From Branchiostoma floridae (lineage: Eukaryota; Chordata; Leptocardii; Amphioxiformes; Branchiostomatidae), in assembly GCF_000003815.2 (NCBI RefSeq), contig NW_023365730.1, positions 223,147 through 287,146 of the forward strand: a stretch of 64,000 nt of DNA, read 5' to 3'. The first letter of the stretch is position 1. Each line of letters starts with the position of its first letter. Below, one piece after another: positions 1 through 11,640 of this stretch. The notes below the pieces were generated by a model. That model was not told the DNA's origin. It saw only the letters and a list, made by a program, of their open reading frames with translations, and did no database searches. Position numbers and translations under genes: made by a program.

Positions 1-28
1 ATGTTGAGGCATCATTTACACGCTCTGT

Positions 29-390
29 GTGAAATGGACCAGGTGTGAAATTGAGCCAGTTGAGTGTCGCTCAGTGATCCGGTTTTTGTATTTGAAAGGA
101 CGCACACCAAAGGAGACTTTTGATAAAATGAAAGAAACTTATGGTGATGATACCCCATCATATGACCTTGTAAAACGCTGGCATCCTGAATTCAAACATG
201 GTCGGAAGTCTGTGGAAACAGCTCCCAGACTCGGTCGTCCCTCTTCTGCCATTGATGAGGCATCTGTTGGAGGACCAACCTGGGTGTCCTACAAAAACGG
301 TGGCCAGAGCTGCATCAAATGATCGGAGAAATGCATAACTCTGGGTGGTTCCTATGAAGAAAAGGCTAATAACTGTGCCAAGTTTCATTA
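29..390 (+). pseudogene. Mariner/Tc1-type transposase remnant, internally deleted
   Basis: The first ~75 codons resemble the N-terminal helix-turn-helix of mariner-family transposases: a cysteine/valine-rich start, then FLYLKGRTPKETFDKM, then YGDDTPSYDLVKRW, and a GRPS motif near residue 70. There is no catalytic DDD/DDE core. About 80 codons in, the frame changes to a segment reading KCITLGGSYEEKAN before a stop, which resembles the far C-terminus of mariner transposases. A large internal deletion is therefore likely. The frame opens at a GTG and I see no convincing ATG start. This is a dead transposon copy cut by the window edge or by decay. Family identity is inferred from motif resemblance. 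Confidence 0.6.
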
Positions 391-1010
391 ATCTCCTGCT
401 ATGGGAAATGGGTCAGGGGCATTTCTTATTGCACGCCCCTCGTAAAACTGACACAAAACTATGGGGTACGTTTTATGTGAACATAAAAGGCTTGTGACTT
501 AAATGTACGCACCTCACACAGACTTAAAATACACCCTCGGATCTATACAATTTAAGGTTACGACACACTCACACAGGAAAGGACCTCTGATCTTCTCGAT
601 ACGTTTAGTGGTTCTTTATCTCGCTCGAGGCCTAGCTGTCTTACATCAAACGCAGGACCTCAATTTTCATTTCGAGGGACACCCGTGTGTTAGTGGTTTA
701 TATGAGCTTAAATGTTATAGAAGCGAGCGTGTGTTTTAAGTCCGTGTTATGTCTGTATATGTTATATATAAGCAGTCTTCAGCACAAAACTTACAGATTT
801 ACAGACAGGGTTGCCCAACTAGTCGGAGCCTATTATGAAGGGCTAGCCCTAGTCAATAGTATAAAGAATGCATTGCGTTCACCGACGCGACACATGTTTA
901 TGAGGTTTAGTTTACGAAGTTGGTTATACAGACAATGCAATGTAGGGAATGAATTCACACGCAATGCGTATTATAATCGCTTTGTAGAAGTTTTCTGTAC
1001 GCAATGGCAT
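391..1010. other. No recognisable feature
   Basis: Only short open frames without family resemblance are seen here. I found no repeat copy shared with the rest of the window. Confidence 0.4.
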
Positions 1011-1054
1011 GCACACACACACACAAACACACACACACACACACACGCGCGCAC
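1011..1054. repeat. (CA)n microsatellite
   Basis: A nearly pure CA dinucleotide run of about 44 bp, ending in a CG-alternating piece. Confidence 0.95.
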
Positions 1055-1728
1055 AATACGGTCAAATGCGGAGGGTACTTTTATTTTAATGCAATCGACC
1101 GTACATTGTTACGCAGCCCATAAGTTATAAATACGCAGATCATCGGTTTTATATTGGTCTAGTACGGTAAAGCAAGGAGGTTAAAGGTAGAACTCTTCTG
1201 GTAGAAGTGTCATATCCATGTGTTGTTGGACGTAAGCGCTTTATACGCTGTTGCACGCTGATTTCTTGACACGTGGTCTGGAAGTGCGTATGAGGCCGAA
1301 TACATAACGTAGTGCAACGAAACGGTGATACACTAAATAGTAAAAGCAGACATACTGAACGAATCGGTACAGTTGGTCCTGTGGTCTGACAACGCAGTGT
1401 AAATGTGCCTACTTAGATAACATACACTTCGAACATCCAGTGTACATTGAAGATTTGGTGTCCATGTTTCGGGAGGCCGATGGTGGAAACCACATGCAGT
1501 AATTTGCACTGAAGCAACAAAGCAGATCAAGACAGATAAATTTTGGGCAATCGCCAGGTGCGCGATTGGTGTAAGTTTAGTGCGTCTGACATTCGCGCTC
1601 GATGTACAATGCACACGTACCCATTCGCAGGAAAAGAAATTAGGTTCCGCACTGCTTACGCATCAACATACGTTATGGAAATGGCGAATTCGGTATCTAT
1701 GCGCTTGATGTTTATTACCCATAAGTCA
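1055..1728. other. No recognisable feature
   Basis: Unique-looking sequence. The short open frames on both strands have no signal peptide, domain motif or convincing splice context. Confidence 0.4.
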
Positions 1729-1748
1729 ATATATATATATATATATAG

Positions 1749-1830
<82 letters not shown>
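1729..1830. repeat. Compound microsatellite (TA)n-(GATA)n-(GA)n
   Basis: Three abutting simple repeats: TA to about 1748, GATA/TAGA units to about 1768, then an uninterrupted GA run to 1830. Open frames across it are simple-repeat translations. Confidence 0.97.
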
Positions 1831-1831
<1 letters not shown>

Positions 1832-2640
1832 AAAACCTCTTCTTAAAAATAAAGATAAACGCTACCGTTCTGATATGTTTTTTGCACCTATGCATATTAA
1901 GGGGGGAGGTCTCCATAGACCTATACTAGTAAGAGTATGTAAAATGAGATCAAATGTAACGGAAACGCAATGAAAAGATATTATCTCCTACATGTAATTA
2001 TATATATAATTTTTTGCTTTAGAGAACTACGACAATAAAAAAAGGCGAAAATCAACTGATTGTATGTGAACGTACAGTCGGTCCAAAGCCTGTAGATATG
2101 TTCTGTACATAAGCAATACCCGTTTCATCAATACGGCACATAAAAGGATACTTAAAGGTTATGTTTAGATATCACATGTATTTAGTTTGCCTTAACGAAT
2201 ACGGAAAGGTTACGGAAAATGTAAAACCATAGTTTCCGTGGTCTTTACGATACCGTAAACTCTGCGAAAATATTTACCACCTTTAGGCTACATTTAAGTA
2301 TTTCGGAAAGTAGGCTTAAATATTAGTTTTCGTGCTGTGCTTGCGACGCCTTGCGTAAAACATGTCAGTTCGATTGCTTACAAACAAACAGCTTGTGCTT
2401 GCATGCCTACCAACAGAAAAAGAGCAGTTTAAATGCGCTGTGGTATGCCACTCGTAGTTTAGAGATAGAGCTCATGCTGTTGTTACTCCAGATTTGAGCA
2501 CAGTACATAGGTGACCAGTACGCTGAAAACAGCTCACTTTTTACCAACGCTGAGCAGTAATTGAATCGTCGGACGAGCGAATTTGCCCGAGATTAAAAAC
2601 CTCTGACCTGGGCTCGAATTGTCGAGTCATCCGAAAGGTC
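1831..2640. other. No recognisable feature
   Basis: AT-rich sequence without a supported gene or a repeat copy that I could match elsewhere in the window. Confidence 0.4.
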
Positions 2641-2648
2641 AGGAGTAA

Positions 2649-2912
2649 TTATGCTATGTAACCAAGATAAGTGGCAGAGGAGACATAATTTAAGGCGGTA
2701 TCGTACAGCATTAGCGGCGGATGTGGCAAAAAACTCATGCCGAAGCGGCGACACGGGAAATACATACATAGTATTTTCGTTTCATTAAACAACATGTCAA
2801 TATCCGCTCCAGAGAGCTCACAAATACTAATCAATTTCTGCAACGCTTTAACAGACGGACAGACGAGGCAAATGTCATCCGCGTACACCAAGTGTGTACA
2901 CCAAGGTGTCAC
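2649..2912 (-). pseudogene. Non-LTR reverse transcriptase fragment (YADD box)
   Basis: The minus-strand translation contains HLVYADDICLVCPSV. This is the catalytic YxDD box of a reverse transcriptase with its usual hydrophobic flanks, followed about 45 residues later by an NYVSSATYLGY-like segment that fits the post-catalytic region. Only about 87 residues are open, there is no endonuclease, and no further RT blocks are in frame. It is a short decayed piece of a LINE. The exact clade cannot be told from this length. Confidence 0.7.
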
Positions 2913-2989
2913 CTACATAGCATCCCACAGCTAAACTTTCCCAAGGAAACTAGAAAATAAAGAACATGTTATGAAACGGTCTTTCCTGT

Positions 2990-3222
2990 ATAAAGGGTAA
3001 GTGACCCGTATGTGCTTGTCAGTCAAATGCCCGATGGCACACAAATTTTTGGCTGCACGTAAAGTTCTACGGCGTGTCTGCGTGCTCCAAAATCCGTCGG
3101 ACTCCCTACGAGATCGTACGGAGGCGGTACTTACCACTTACGGATCCCAAAAGATTACCCACTTTTTGGCACGTAGACAGCACGTATTTGCACGTACAGC
3201 GGGTTGAGCTCTTAGCTTAACA
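2990..3222 (-). mobile_element. CGTACGG-type MITE, truncated copy
   Basis: In reverse complement this copy starts with AAGCTAAGAGCTCAACCCGC and continues through the segment shared with copies near 10388, 14330 and 30900. Its far end diverges from the complete element at 30900-31175, so only one terminus is present. Confidence 0.75.
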
Positions 3223-3796
3223 TAACGGGAAACCACATCAATAAATCCAGAGCCTCATCTATATCATTAAGCTCACTTACCAGATAGGGTGAAAATATCT
3301 TCAAGACTCACACAGACATACATTACAAGGTAACAAGGTTCAGATTACTCACAGTTTTCTCTCTTTGGAAAGCCTTTTTTTGTTCTTGTGTAACAGCTCA
3401 ACAAACTGTGCGTACTTTTCTGTACACGTACAAACATTTGGTCTGCGAGGGAACAAAAGGTTGCTAAGCCTTTCAGTATTTTTGCGTGGTGATTTGATGA
3501 AATGTCCCTGAAAATGTAAAAATTTTCTCGATCGAAAAAAAGTTGGCTGACAACTACTTATTGTGATCATTTGGTTTTTCTTTTGCAAACTGTTGAAGAT
3601 TTAATTTTTCAGCATATGGTGAGTGGAGATGTTATAAAGTACATCTGTGTGCCTAGGTGTTCTTTGTGGGGTTTTATCAGGTGTCATGTTGACTTAACGA
3701 ACGATTAATGTGGTCAGGTGCAGAATTATAGAACAGTTCATTTGATACGTTTGCGAACTGTGATGGGGGCGGTGGTGGTGCGGGTGTTACATAATC
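3223..3796. other. No recognisable feature
   Basis: Flank of the long-TIR element. I saw no supported gene or repeat. Confidence 0.35.
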
Positions 3797-5353
3797 CTAT
3801 GATTTCTACTCCGGTCAAAACTCAACTACGACGTACTTCAGCCAACTACGACGTAGTTTGACAAAGCAAGACATATTTGGTCTAAGTACGATCTAGTTCA
3901 CATAAGTGGCTCCAATACGACTTGACTTTTCCAAGTACGTCATAGTTGCCTGAAGTACGGCCTGTCTCAACTACGTTTTAATAAACCCTAAGATTGACTA
4001 AATCGCACTCCTAGCCCAACAGTAACCGCACCCTCATTTATCCCAGCCAGCGAGAGATTGTGTAAACACTTGCTAATAAATGCCCAAACTACGTATTTTC
4101 ACTCATACTTCAATACTGGACTGCAGCGTCTTACCCCATCAAAGTCACCTCACCATATAAAGTTACATGTATTCATGCACCCCCAAATACACTACACCGA
4201 GAACAATATTTTTGTCACGTTCCAGTGCATCGCCATTCTGAACAATTACTAGATCAGCATAGGAGACATCAGTACATCCTTTCTAAAATAATAAGCTGGG
4301 ATAACTTACATACTGTGAAGCTTTTCAAACCCTGTTCACAGCGACGGAACACACCCTTCATTCCCTCACCTACAATCTGGCCAATAAATACGGTCCCACC
4401 TGTGACACAAAATTGTGGACAGCGCCAGAGATCTCCAAACTTGCAGTGCTGACCTGTGAATGCTGTCTTTAGAACCGGTTTTCTGTAGATGTTATGTAAC
4501 TTTTTCACTAACGAAGATGTTCACTAAGATGTTATATAACTGTCCTTCACTAACTGTAGATGTTATATAACTTTTTCACGTGTGCTTCACTAACTGACTT
4601 GAGGCAAAATCACCAAGGTCAGTGAGATACTCATTACGTAAGTCAGGATCTAACTTACATAATGCATCGTTTTCCATGAACTCTCATACATGTGACATTT
4701 GTAGCTAAGAAGGGAGGTATATCGTTAGATAATTTATTTGTCCACATACATGACAGATTTGCACAATGGACGAGCTCGAGGAATATTATGATTCTATGAT
4801 GGTACATGGCGAGGATTTCGATACTTGCGGCATTCAAAAAAGGTTATGTTCAAATAAAATTTAAAACTGGCAACAACAATGATGCAGCATTATATACATG
4901 TGCATGGATTTCATAGCTCCCGTTGTGTAGTGTCCATACCCCGAACACAGCACAGCCACAGTACAACGTAGCTGGGGTTACTGTAAATGCAGAAATGTTC
5001 GCGGCGGATTAATGTTCGCGGTTTTCGCGGTGACCACTTCACCGCGAACTTAAAACCACCGCGAACATTTTTCTATAATGGTATTAGACTGCAGTCTATG
5101 GCGTTACCGCGAAATTAAAACCACCACGAAAAGTCGTTTTTCCAGCTACCGCGAAATTAAATCCCCGCGAACATTTACAGTATTACGGTGTTGTTGAGTC
5201 AGGCCAGGCCGTACTTCAGGCAACTACGGCGTACTTCAGGAAGTTAAGCCGTATCGGATCCAGTTCTGTGAACTACGGCTTAGTTCGCCAAAGTACGGCG
5301 TAGTTGGCCGAAGTACGGCGTAGTTGAGTTTTGACCGGAATAGAAAACCATAG
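3797..5353. mobile_element. Non-autonomous DNA transposon with ~150-bp complex TIRs
   Basis: The left end (from about 3797) and the reverse complement of the right end (to about 5353) share a long alignment. Both begin CTATG...TTTCTAYTCCGGTC, then AAAACTCAACTACG, and carry repeated CAACTACG/CGTACTTC sub-motifs for about 150-170 bp, with one ~18-bp indel. The interior (about 3990-5195) encodes no recognisable transposase and contains a nested MITE at 4981-5180. The motifs within each arm are themselves palindromic. Superfamily is undetermined and no clear target duplication was found. Confidence 0.75.
4981..5180. mobile_element. TA-flanked MITE (CTGTAAATGC family), copy 1
   Basis: A 200-bp element bounded by TA on both sides with inverted termini CTGTAAATG/CATTTACAG. 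The interior is a chain of inverted GTTCGCGG/CCGCGAAC motifs. Further copies lie at 7140-7347 and 62467-62645. The TA flanks fit a Tc1/mariner-type target duplication, but no transposase is present. Confidence 0.85.
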
Positions 5354-7139
5354 ACATTTATCCACTTGTGTCATTCAGTGGTACTTCAATGTGCTAGTAT
5401 TATTTTTTCCGATTTAAGTTCTTACAAAATCAGCAAATTTGTCTCCCGTGTCATCCTATAAAATAAAAATGAACGCTTAATCGTGTGTTTAGTACGAGGG
5501 AGGAATTGTATGGATTATTCTTGAGGGTATTGTAACGTGGACAATCTCAACTTACGGGGAGTTAGCTGTACGGAGCTTTGCGAGGTCTTCTATTGAGTTG
5601 AGCCCCTCTATGGAGTTGTAACAATTTCATGAAGGTGACGAGAACCAAATGTTTGTATCCATAGTGCGTAGAGCTGCTTGTTCAGCCCATCCCGTACGGT
5701 ATGTTTGTCCATTACGTGAGAAGTTCCTCCACGAAGGTGTTTGTATTCATAGTGCGTAGAGCTCACTCCGTGGAGTTGGAGGGCTGCACGATGGGTTTAA
5801 GAGGGGTTTAATAACCATTTACGACATCTTTAAGCTGCTGAAAGACAACTGGAAAACCGGAAAATAAGGACTAACACGGACCTACGGAAAGACCACTTAA
5901 AGGCAATATTTGCGTACTCGTATAAGTGGTGTATAGATCCGTAAAGAAGGAAAATACGTCAACATTACGCATGGTTTCAGCACGCTTAAATACCGTTTTT
6001 CGTGCCGTGTGAGCAACCTCCTTGAAGGACCTCTGTGGAACTCCTTCATGGAGGTTGCTCGTGCAGCCCCTATTGGCTGTCCAGCTGGATAACTTCGCAT
6101 TGTTACAAGAAATACATCGGCAAATGGGGGTTTGCAATAAAAAGGTTTCTATTTGTACTGTACCTGTAATTTGATTTGAAATTGTGGATCTGAAGAACTC
6201 AAGCCTGGAGCAAAACATATAAAGATCAAACACTGTCCATTTCGTGTCAAGGGAAATTACAACGTTTAGGGGCTTTCAAAGGCCACAAGGTTGAACTAAT
6301 GGTACAATTTGCTAAACCTAAGATGCGTGGAATTCCATAGACAACCGAAGTAAAGTCAACTCGATGTTTTCACTCAGAATAAGTTCGTCAAAGGGGAAGG
6401 ATGGTTTGATTTCCTTAGCACTCTATTTATCATGCATCAAAACTAATTGCTGTAATCACGCACTATACAAAAATTAAAACAAATGATTTTTTTTTCATAT
6501 TTTCATTTCCGCGGCTGTTTAATTTAGGCATGGAAAGTGACACAATTCGATTGAATTAGGCCATTTATCTATAATAACTTCAATAGTTTGTAGAATTTTG
6601 ATACTTTATTGTATAACCCGCGCCTTACCTCTTTTGCACAATGCGAATGGACGCTGGCGAAAGCATTTTTAAAACTAATATGAACAATGTATGTAATGTA
6701 ACGTTCTCTTATTATTAGCATTCAGTGATTAGAATTAGATGTCTTGGTTGTTTGAATATGCTTTTACAACATTTAACATACGCAGGAGGTTTATGTACTT
6801 ATTATGGATTGCTCTCCATGTCTAATCCCCAATTTTCTGTTTCTAGTTCTATATCAGCAGGGCTAAATCTTTTAAATAGGCAAGAGCAGTAGTATATCTA
6901 CAGCTTGGCAGCCCTGGCTGTGCGTGCTGAACAACCAAAATAACACTAGGTAGATGAATAAAAGTAATGTACTAACCTTCCTCCATCCTTAGAATACAAC
7001 AACACACGTCTATAGAATGTTGCGCTGCCAGGAATAACATCTACTGAAAAATAAAATGCAGATGGTAATGAAATTTTGTGATTATGAGGAAACGTCCTTC
7101 TTTATCTAAATGTCCATTGATCGCCAAGCCCATGTATTA
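5354..7139. other. No gene seen; one strong hairpin
   Basis: Apart from the hairpin at 6011-6060 and a short local duplication (a TGTTTGTAT..CATAGTGCGTAGAGCT phrase near 5650 and again near 5737) I see nothing recognisable. Confidence 0.35.
6011..6060. repeat. 18-bp inverted repeat (hairpin)
   Basis: GAGCAACCTCCTTGAAGG at 6011-6028 is the reverse complement of 6043-6060 with one mismatch, separated by a 14-base loop. It may be the relic of a palindromic element. I have no functional evidence. Confidence 0.85.
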
Positions 7140-7347
7140 CTGTAAATGCAGAAATGTTCGCGGTGGATTAATGTTCGCGGTTTTCGCGGTGACCACTTTA
7201 CCGCGAAATTAAAACCACCGCGAGCATTTTTCTATAATGGTATTAGGCTGCAGTCTATGGTGTTACCGCGAACTTAAATTCACCGCGAAAAGTCCCTTTT
7301 CCCGCTACCGCGAAATTAAATCTCCGCGAACTTAAATGCATTAACAG
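7140..7347. mobile_element. TA-flanked MITE (CTGTAAATGC family), copy 2
   Basis: Same architecture as 4981-5180: flanking TA, CTGTAAATGCA at one end and a degenerate TGCATTAACAG at the other, and internal GTTCGCGG/CCGCGAA inverted motifs. Confidence 0.85.
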
Positions 7348-7844
7348 TATACAATGGGAAACATCACCCAGTCCTAATGTTTTACTGTGAAAAGTGTACT
7401 TATTTCATCACGCAGTATGTGCAACGAAAGGAAAGCATCAACGTTTGATAATACTTAATTACTTGAAAAAAAAGGGAAGAAAAAAATATAAGATATACAT
7501 CTTACCTGCACCAAGGCCAGCTAAGAAGTGAGCGAGTGTACATGTATTGGGGAAAGTTTATATAAGCATGTGTAAGTGATCCTTGACACGCAGGCAGAGG
7601 AAGACGGGTCCTCCCTACTGACCTCTGCTTTGATCTTTGTTGACATCGTAGATATATAGAACTGATGTGCGTGAGATGGAAAATGATAATACGTCTTTAG
7701 TAATGTCAACTGCTTGAGTTGAAAGGAATCTGTTAAGGTATACACAGTTACATACATACATAAATACATAAATAGTCATACTCGTATCGAGTTGTAACAT
7801 TAACAAAGTTCCACTTCCAGTATGATCTATTATTTCTCATAATA

Positions 7845-7845
<1 letters not shown>

Positions 7846-7899
<54 letters not shown>
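7846..7899. repeat. (TA)n microsatellite
   Basis: An uninterrupted TA run of about 54 bp. Confidence 0.97.
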
Positions 7900-7903
<4 letters not shown>

Positions 7904-7950
7904 ATCATTTAGTCCAGTTTCTGATTCAATAAAGTTCTTTAGCGTGAGTC

Positions 7951-8133
7951 ATGGACGGCCTCTTCTCCTTTTTGCTTCTGGGGACCAGCTGGTTCGCCAT
8001 GTCAAGTAACATGTCCAGCAAGGCTTACCCGACGTCTCTTGACTTCAGCAGAGATGGGTGGAAGAGTCCCTTAGAGTTCTTTGTTTGTTGTACATGTGTG
8101 TTCCCACCAAGGTCTGCTGTATACAACAGGTAG
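7951..8133 (+). CDS. Possible small signal-peptide ORF, doubtful
   Basis: An ATG-initiated 60-codon frame starts MDGLFSFLLLGTSWFAMSS, which reads like a signal peptide, and later has a VCCTC cluster. Potential donors near its end (AAG/GTCTGC and CAG/GTAGCA) are weak, and no partner exon or family was recognised. It lies just after a TA array. It may be chance. I list it only because the hydrophobic start follows a true ATG. Confidence 0.15.
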   Translation: MDGLFSFLLLGTSWFAMSSNMSSKAYPTSLDFSRDGWKSPLEFFVCCTCVFPPRSAVYNR

Positions 8134-8690
8134 CACCATGCATCATGTTCTATATGTTAGAAATAAACTGTCTTGGATTATTGCTTATTATTAGATGAGA
8201 AAAAGTAGCTAATCGCGCGAATTTTTGACCGACGTAATTTTTTTCGTATCTCATTCATGCAAGGTTCGCGTTCATTCAATCCATTCTCATAAAACACAAC
8301 TGGTATTTTTATGTAGGTGGTGATTCTCTTCTAAAACGCATTGGAGATGTCCTGACTCTTAGTGACGTCATCGTTCTTGCCTTGGGCTTAAATCTCTCGT
8401 CGGAAATGACTCTTTCCATCTTTATCTGGTGTTCATAATCTCTCGCCGGGTCTCGCGAGATTTGCACGTCACTGATGCAGATGACCTTTGTGATAACCCG
8501 GCTGACCTACGGGTCAAAGGTCGCGCTTTAGTGCCACAGAAAGGGAAACTTAGAATGGATGGGAATTTGATGGCTTTTTGGCACATCAGGAAGGCTGCAT
8601 ATTAAGTTATTATGTTTCCATCAGGAAGATCTACATTAGAGTCTCAACTATGGACAGGACATCAGATTATTGGAACTTGCAATTTGAATT
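8134..8690. other. No recognisable feature
   Basis: No supported gene or matched repeat was seen. Confidence 0.35.
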
Positions 8691-8694
8691 GGAA

Positions 8695-9550
8695 ACATTA
8701 TTACCTCCATGAANNNNNNNNNNNNNNNNNNNNNNNNNNNNNNNNNNNNNNNNNNNNNNNNNNNNNNNNNNNNNNNNNNNNNNNNNNNNNNNNNNNNNNN
8801 NNNNNNNNNNNNNTGTCTGTGTGTCTGTGTGTCCGCATATTTGTGGTCAGCATAACTTTAGAACCTCTGGATGGATTGTAATTATATTTGGTATGTGGGT
8901 AGGTGTTTTGGAAGACAAAGGTCATGGTTGATTTTGGCCCCCTTGTGTGTGACCTTGGTACTGCAGCAGAACTTTTTGTATCTTTTGACCTGAACATGCT
9001 ATGGTCTTGATTTTTGGGTGGCAGATAGCTTGTGATGTAAGGAAGAGGGTATATAGGTTTGGGACCCCTAGCGGCTTGCTCTGGAACTGCAGGGTCAATT
9101 TTGTCAAAATCTTCCTAGGAGTATAACGGAACATAGGAACAATGAATTTCCATGATATTTAGCATATAGGTATGTTTGGCAGAGATTTACATAATGAAGT
9201 GCAAATTATGCAAATTTGGACTTAATTTACATACCTAATGAGGAAAATCTATATTGCCAGTATTTTCCATTATAGGACTCACATACATGTACTAGTAACA
9301 TGTAATTTGTGGCAGGTCGGAAATTGACAGATGCCAATTATGCAAACAAGTCCCTAATTTGCATAATTAATGTGAAAGTGTCCTAATTCATCTAAGTATA
9401 TGTAGTAAATGATTGGATTGTCAACATTGTGACCTGTTTAAGTTATTTAAAGGTGTACATAACCAAGCATAAATTATGCAGATGTGCAAGCCATTTGCAT
9501 AATCAGGATATTTCATGGAGGTATGAGGTCTACGAACTTTTGTCTATACA
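8695..9550 (+). repeat. Dispersed repeat with internal TG/CTGT microsatellite, interrupted by assembly gap
   Basis: The text TTACCTCCATGAA before the gap and TGTGTCCGCATATTTGTGGT after it also occur, continuously, at 47757-48060. The right part (GGTCATGGTTGATTTTGGCC, then AT-rich text with TGCAAATTATGCAAAT) follows the same order. A third copy at 23160-23500 has the TG tract greatly expanded. No coding capacity was recognised. Confidence 0.75.
8714..8813. other. Assembly gap (100 N)
   Basis: Exactly 100 Ns, probably a placeholder length. In the paralogous copy at 47760 the equivalent interval is only about 30 bp of TG/CTGT-rich sequence, so the gap probably hides a microsatellite. Confidence 0.98.
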
Positions 9551-9886
9551 CGAGTAACGAATTCCTTTACCTCTGAATCTGAATGTAAGTTGAATGTTGA
9601 TACTTCTGTTGAGGGTCCGAATATCATCAGCGTCAAAACTACGGTTTACCCTTGACAGTGACAATCACATGTCCTTGTTCATAGTGAATAGCTTCTTGTT
9701 CCTAAAAAATGTGCTTTATATGAGCTGTTCTAGCTTTTCTGCTTCATACTGTTTAATTCGTGAAAGTTGTTTTAAGAAGTCATTTTATCTGGTGATGTGA
9801 TTAAACTAAAGCCTTTAGACAACAGCTGGTAAGACAAAATTTACCCAGCAGGCTTCCTACATCAAGCTGAGGCATTGGATCAGTAC

Positions 9887-10297
9887 TAGGGGTGGGTACC
9901 GGTTTTTCTTATTAGACCGGTCCAGAAAAAAACCGGACCTGAAAAAAATCGATGAACCTGATGTTGGACCTATTAGAAAATAAACAGATTATATGTTCAG
10001 GCATTCACACGTTTTGGGGCTTACCAGTCGAGGAAAATAACAAGAGTGAGGTGGAGTAGAGTTTATAGTAATTTCTACCAAGTTTTACAGCCAATCGTAC
10101 AGGTACAGCTAGCGTTGTAGGATTTTAAAACGCCAGTGTAAGTCTAATACTTCACCAGACAGATTTCTTTGTAGTGAAATGGACCATTGGTATAAGTCAT
10201 ACTGAACCAGGTCCAGGTTCAGGTCCGGACCTGGACCTGATCCTCTGCACCTGAACCGGACCTAGACCTGAATTTTCTGTACCGGTACCAAGCCCTA
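9887..10297. mobile_element. hAT-like MITE (TAGGGGTGGGTACCGGT family), copy 1
   Basis: Termini TAGGGGTGGGTACCGGT and ACCGGTACCAAGCCCTA are inverted repeats. Sub-terminal AGGTCCGGACCT palindromes lie on both sides. No transposase frame is present. It is flanked by a ~20-bp direct repeat (9866-9885 and 10300-10319, one mismatch) rather than an 8-bp duplication. Confidence 0.8.
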
Positions 10298-10387
10298 ATG
10301 CTGAGGCATTGGATTAGTATTGTTTGAAGTCGGCAGGTGGCGCGCTTAACTGCTGCTTGTATGCAAGAAATGGTTGCGTAAAGCTCA

Positions 10388-10575
10388 GGGCACAACCCTC
10401 CGTACGTGTAAATACGTGCTTTCTACGTGCAGAAACGTGGGCAATCTTTCGGGATCCTTAAGTGGTAAGTACCGCCTCCGTACGAACTCGTAGGGACCCG
10501 ACGGATTTTGGAGCACGCAGACACGCCTTAGAACTTTACGTGCAGGCAAAACTTTGTGTGCCACCGGGCTGCGGA
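10388..10575 (+). mobile_element. CGTACGG-type MITE, truncated copy
   Basis: Matches the element at 30900-31175 from the CACAACC..CCGTACGTG start, through GGATCC and CCGACGGATTTTGGAGCACG, to GTGTGCCACCGGG, then diverges. The right terminus is missing. Confidence 0.8.
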
Positions 10576-11250
10576 TTTCACCATCATGGAATGGTGTGTG
10601 AGTGCAGGGGGATTTAAACGAAGTTACCTTTACTATGAGATTTGGATCTTCGTGACGAGAAAGGAAAATTTTTGTTCAAAAGTATCATTTGTTATATAAC
10701 GCAGCAGCAAAATTGAATATACCTGCAACGTTTAGTTGGTTAAGTTAGTTATAGTAACTAAGCAACTATTACATACTACCTAAATGTGGATAACATAATC
10801 ACTGTAGTTTAATATGCCTTGTTTGAACCTTTGTGATAAACAGGAAGCTTAAAAAGGCCTGCAGGTCGCTTGTGGTGTGATGGTTTGTCAAATTGTACAC
10901 CATTTCCTGGCTTTTTATCTCCCTGCAATATTCATGGATATTATATCACGCTAGCGTTTGTGTGTATCTGTGTGTGTCTGTGTGTCGATGAGGGTTAGAC
11001 ATCCAGGTAATAAGATTTTCCAAAAAGCAGTTACTCAAGCAACTGGATATGATTTCCAAAATCATATCATTTGCGTGAGTAACTGCTTTAAAAAGAAGAT
11101 AACATTGTTACTTCCGTCTTGTTAGAACCTTTGTAATAAACAGGAAGCCCAAAACGGGGTGGTGGTTTATCAAATTGCACTCCATTTCCTGGCTTTTCAT
11201 CTCCCAGCAGTATTCATGTGTGTGTGAGACATTTAAAACCAGCACATTAA
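10576..11250. repeat. Two diverged copies of a short repeat plus a 62-bp palindrome
   Basis: A segment around 10825-10930 (AACCTTTGTGATAAACAGGAAG ... CCATTTCCTGGCTTTT, quoted in part) recurs at 11125-11210. Between them, 11026-11087 is a near-perfect palindrome built on AGCAGTTACTCAAGCAA, a phrase that also occurs singly at about 24.3, 24.6, 24.9, 25.9 and 59.9 kb. Confidence 0.6.
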
Positions 11251-11333
11251 ACAACCGCTTCAGAGACCTATGTCAGTGCCTTTAAGGACAGCTCCTCAAG
11301 CCAAACATTGGTGTCAGACTGCAAAAATAAAAG

Positions 11334-11640
11334 AAACATGCCCCCCCCCCCACCCCCGACAGTCAGACTCTGCATCTGGCTATCCGCTGGAAAACACATT
11401 AACCTTAATAAGACGGCCACCAGCACTGCATTTCCCACAAGGACTATTTACTTTATTACCACCATTTACTTAAACATTCCTAGTTCGACTGCATAGATTC
11501 AAAAAAACATGCCCCCCCCCCCACACACACACAGAAAGTCTGAGTCTGCGTCTTGCGCTTAAGAGGATGGCTACGAACACTACGTCTCCCAAAGCGACTA
11601 TTTTCTTTATTACGACCTTTACTTAAACATGCCTAGTTTG
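11334..11640. repeat. Tandem duplication, ~171-bp period
   Basis: Two units, each starting AAACATGCCCCCCCCC and running to a TTACTTAAACATKCCTAGTT phrase, at 11334-11500 and 11505-11640. Each carries a poly-C tract. Confidence 0.75.
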
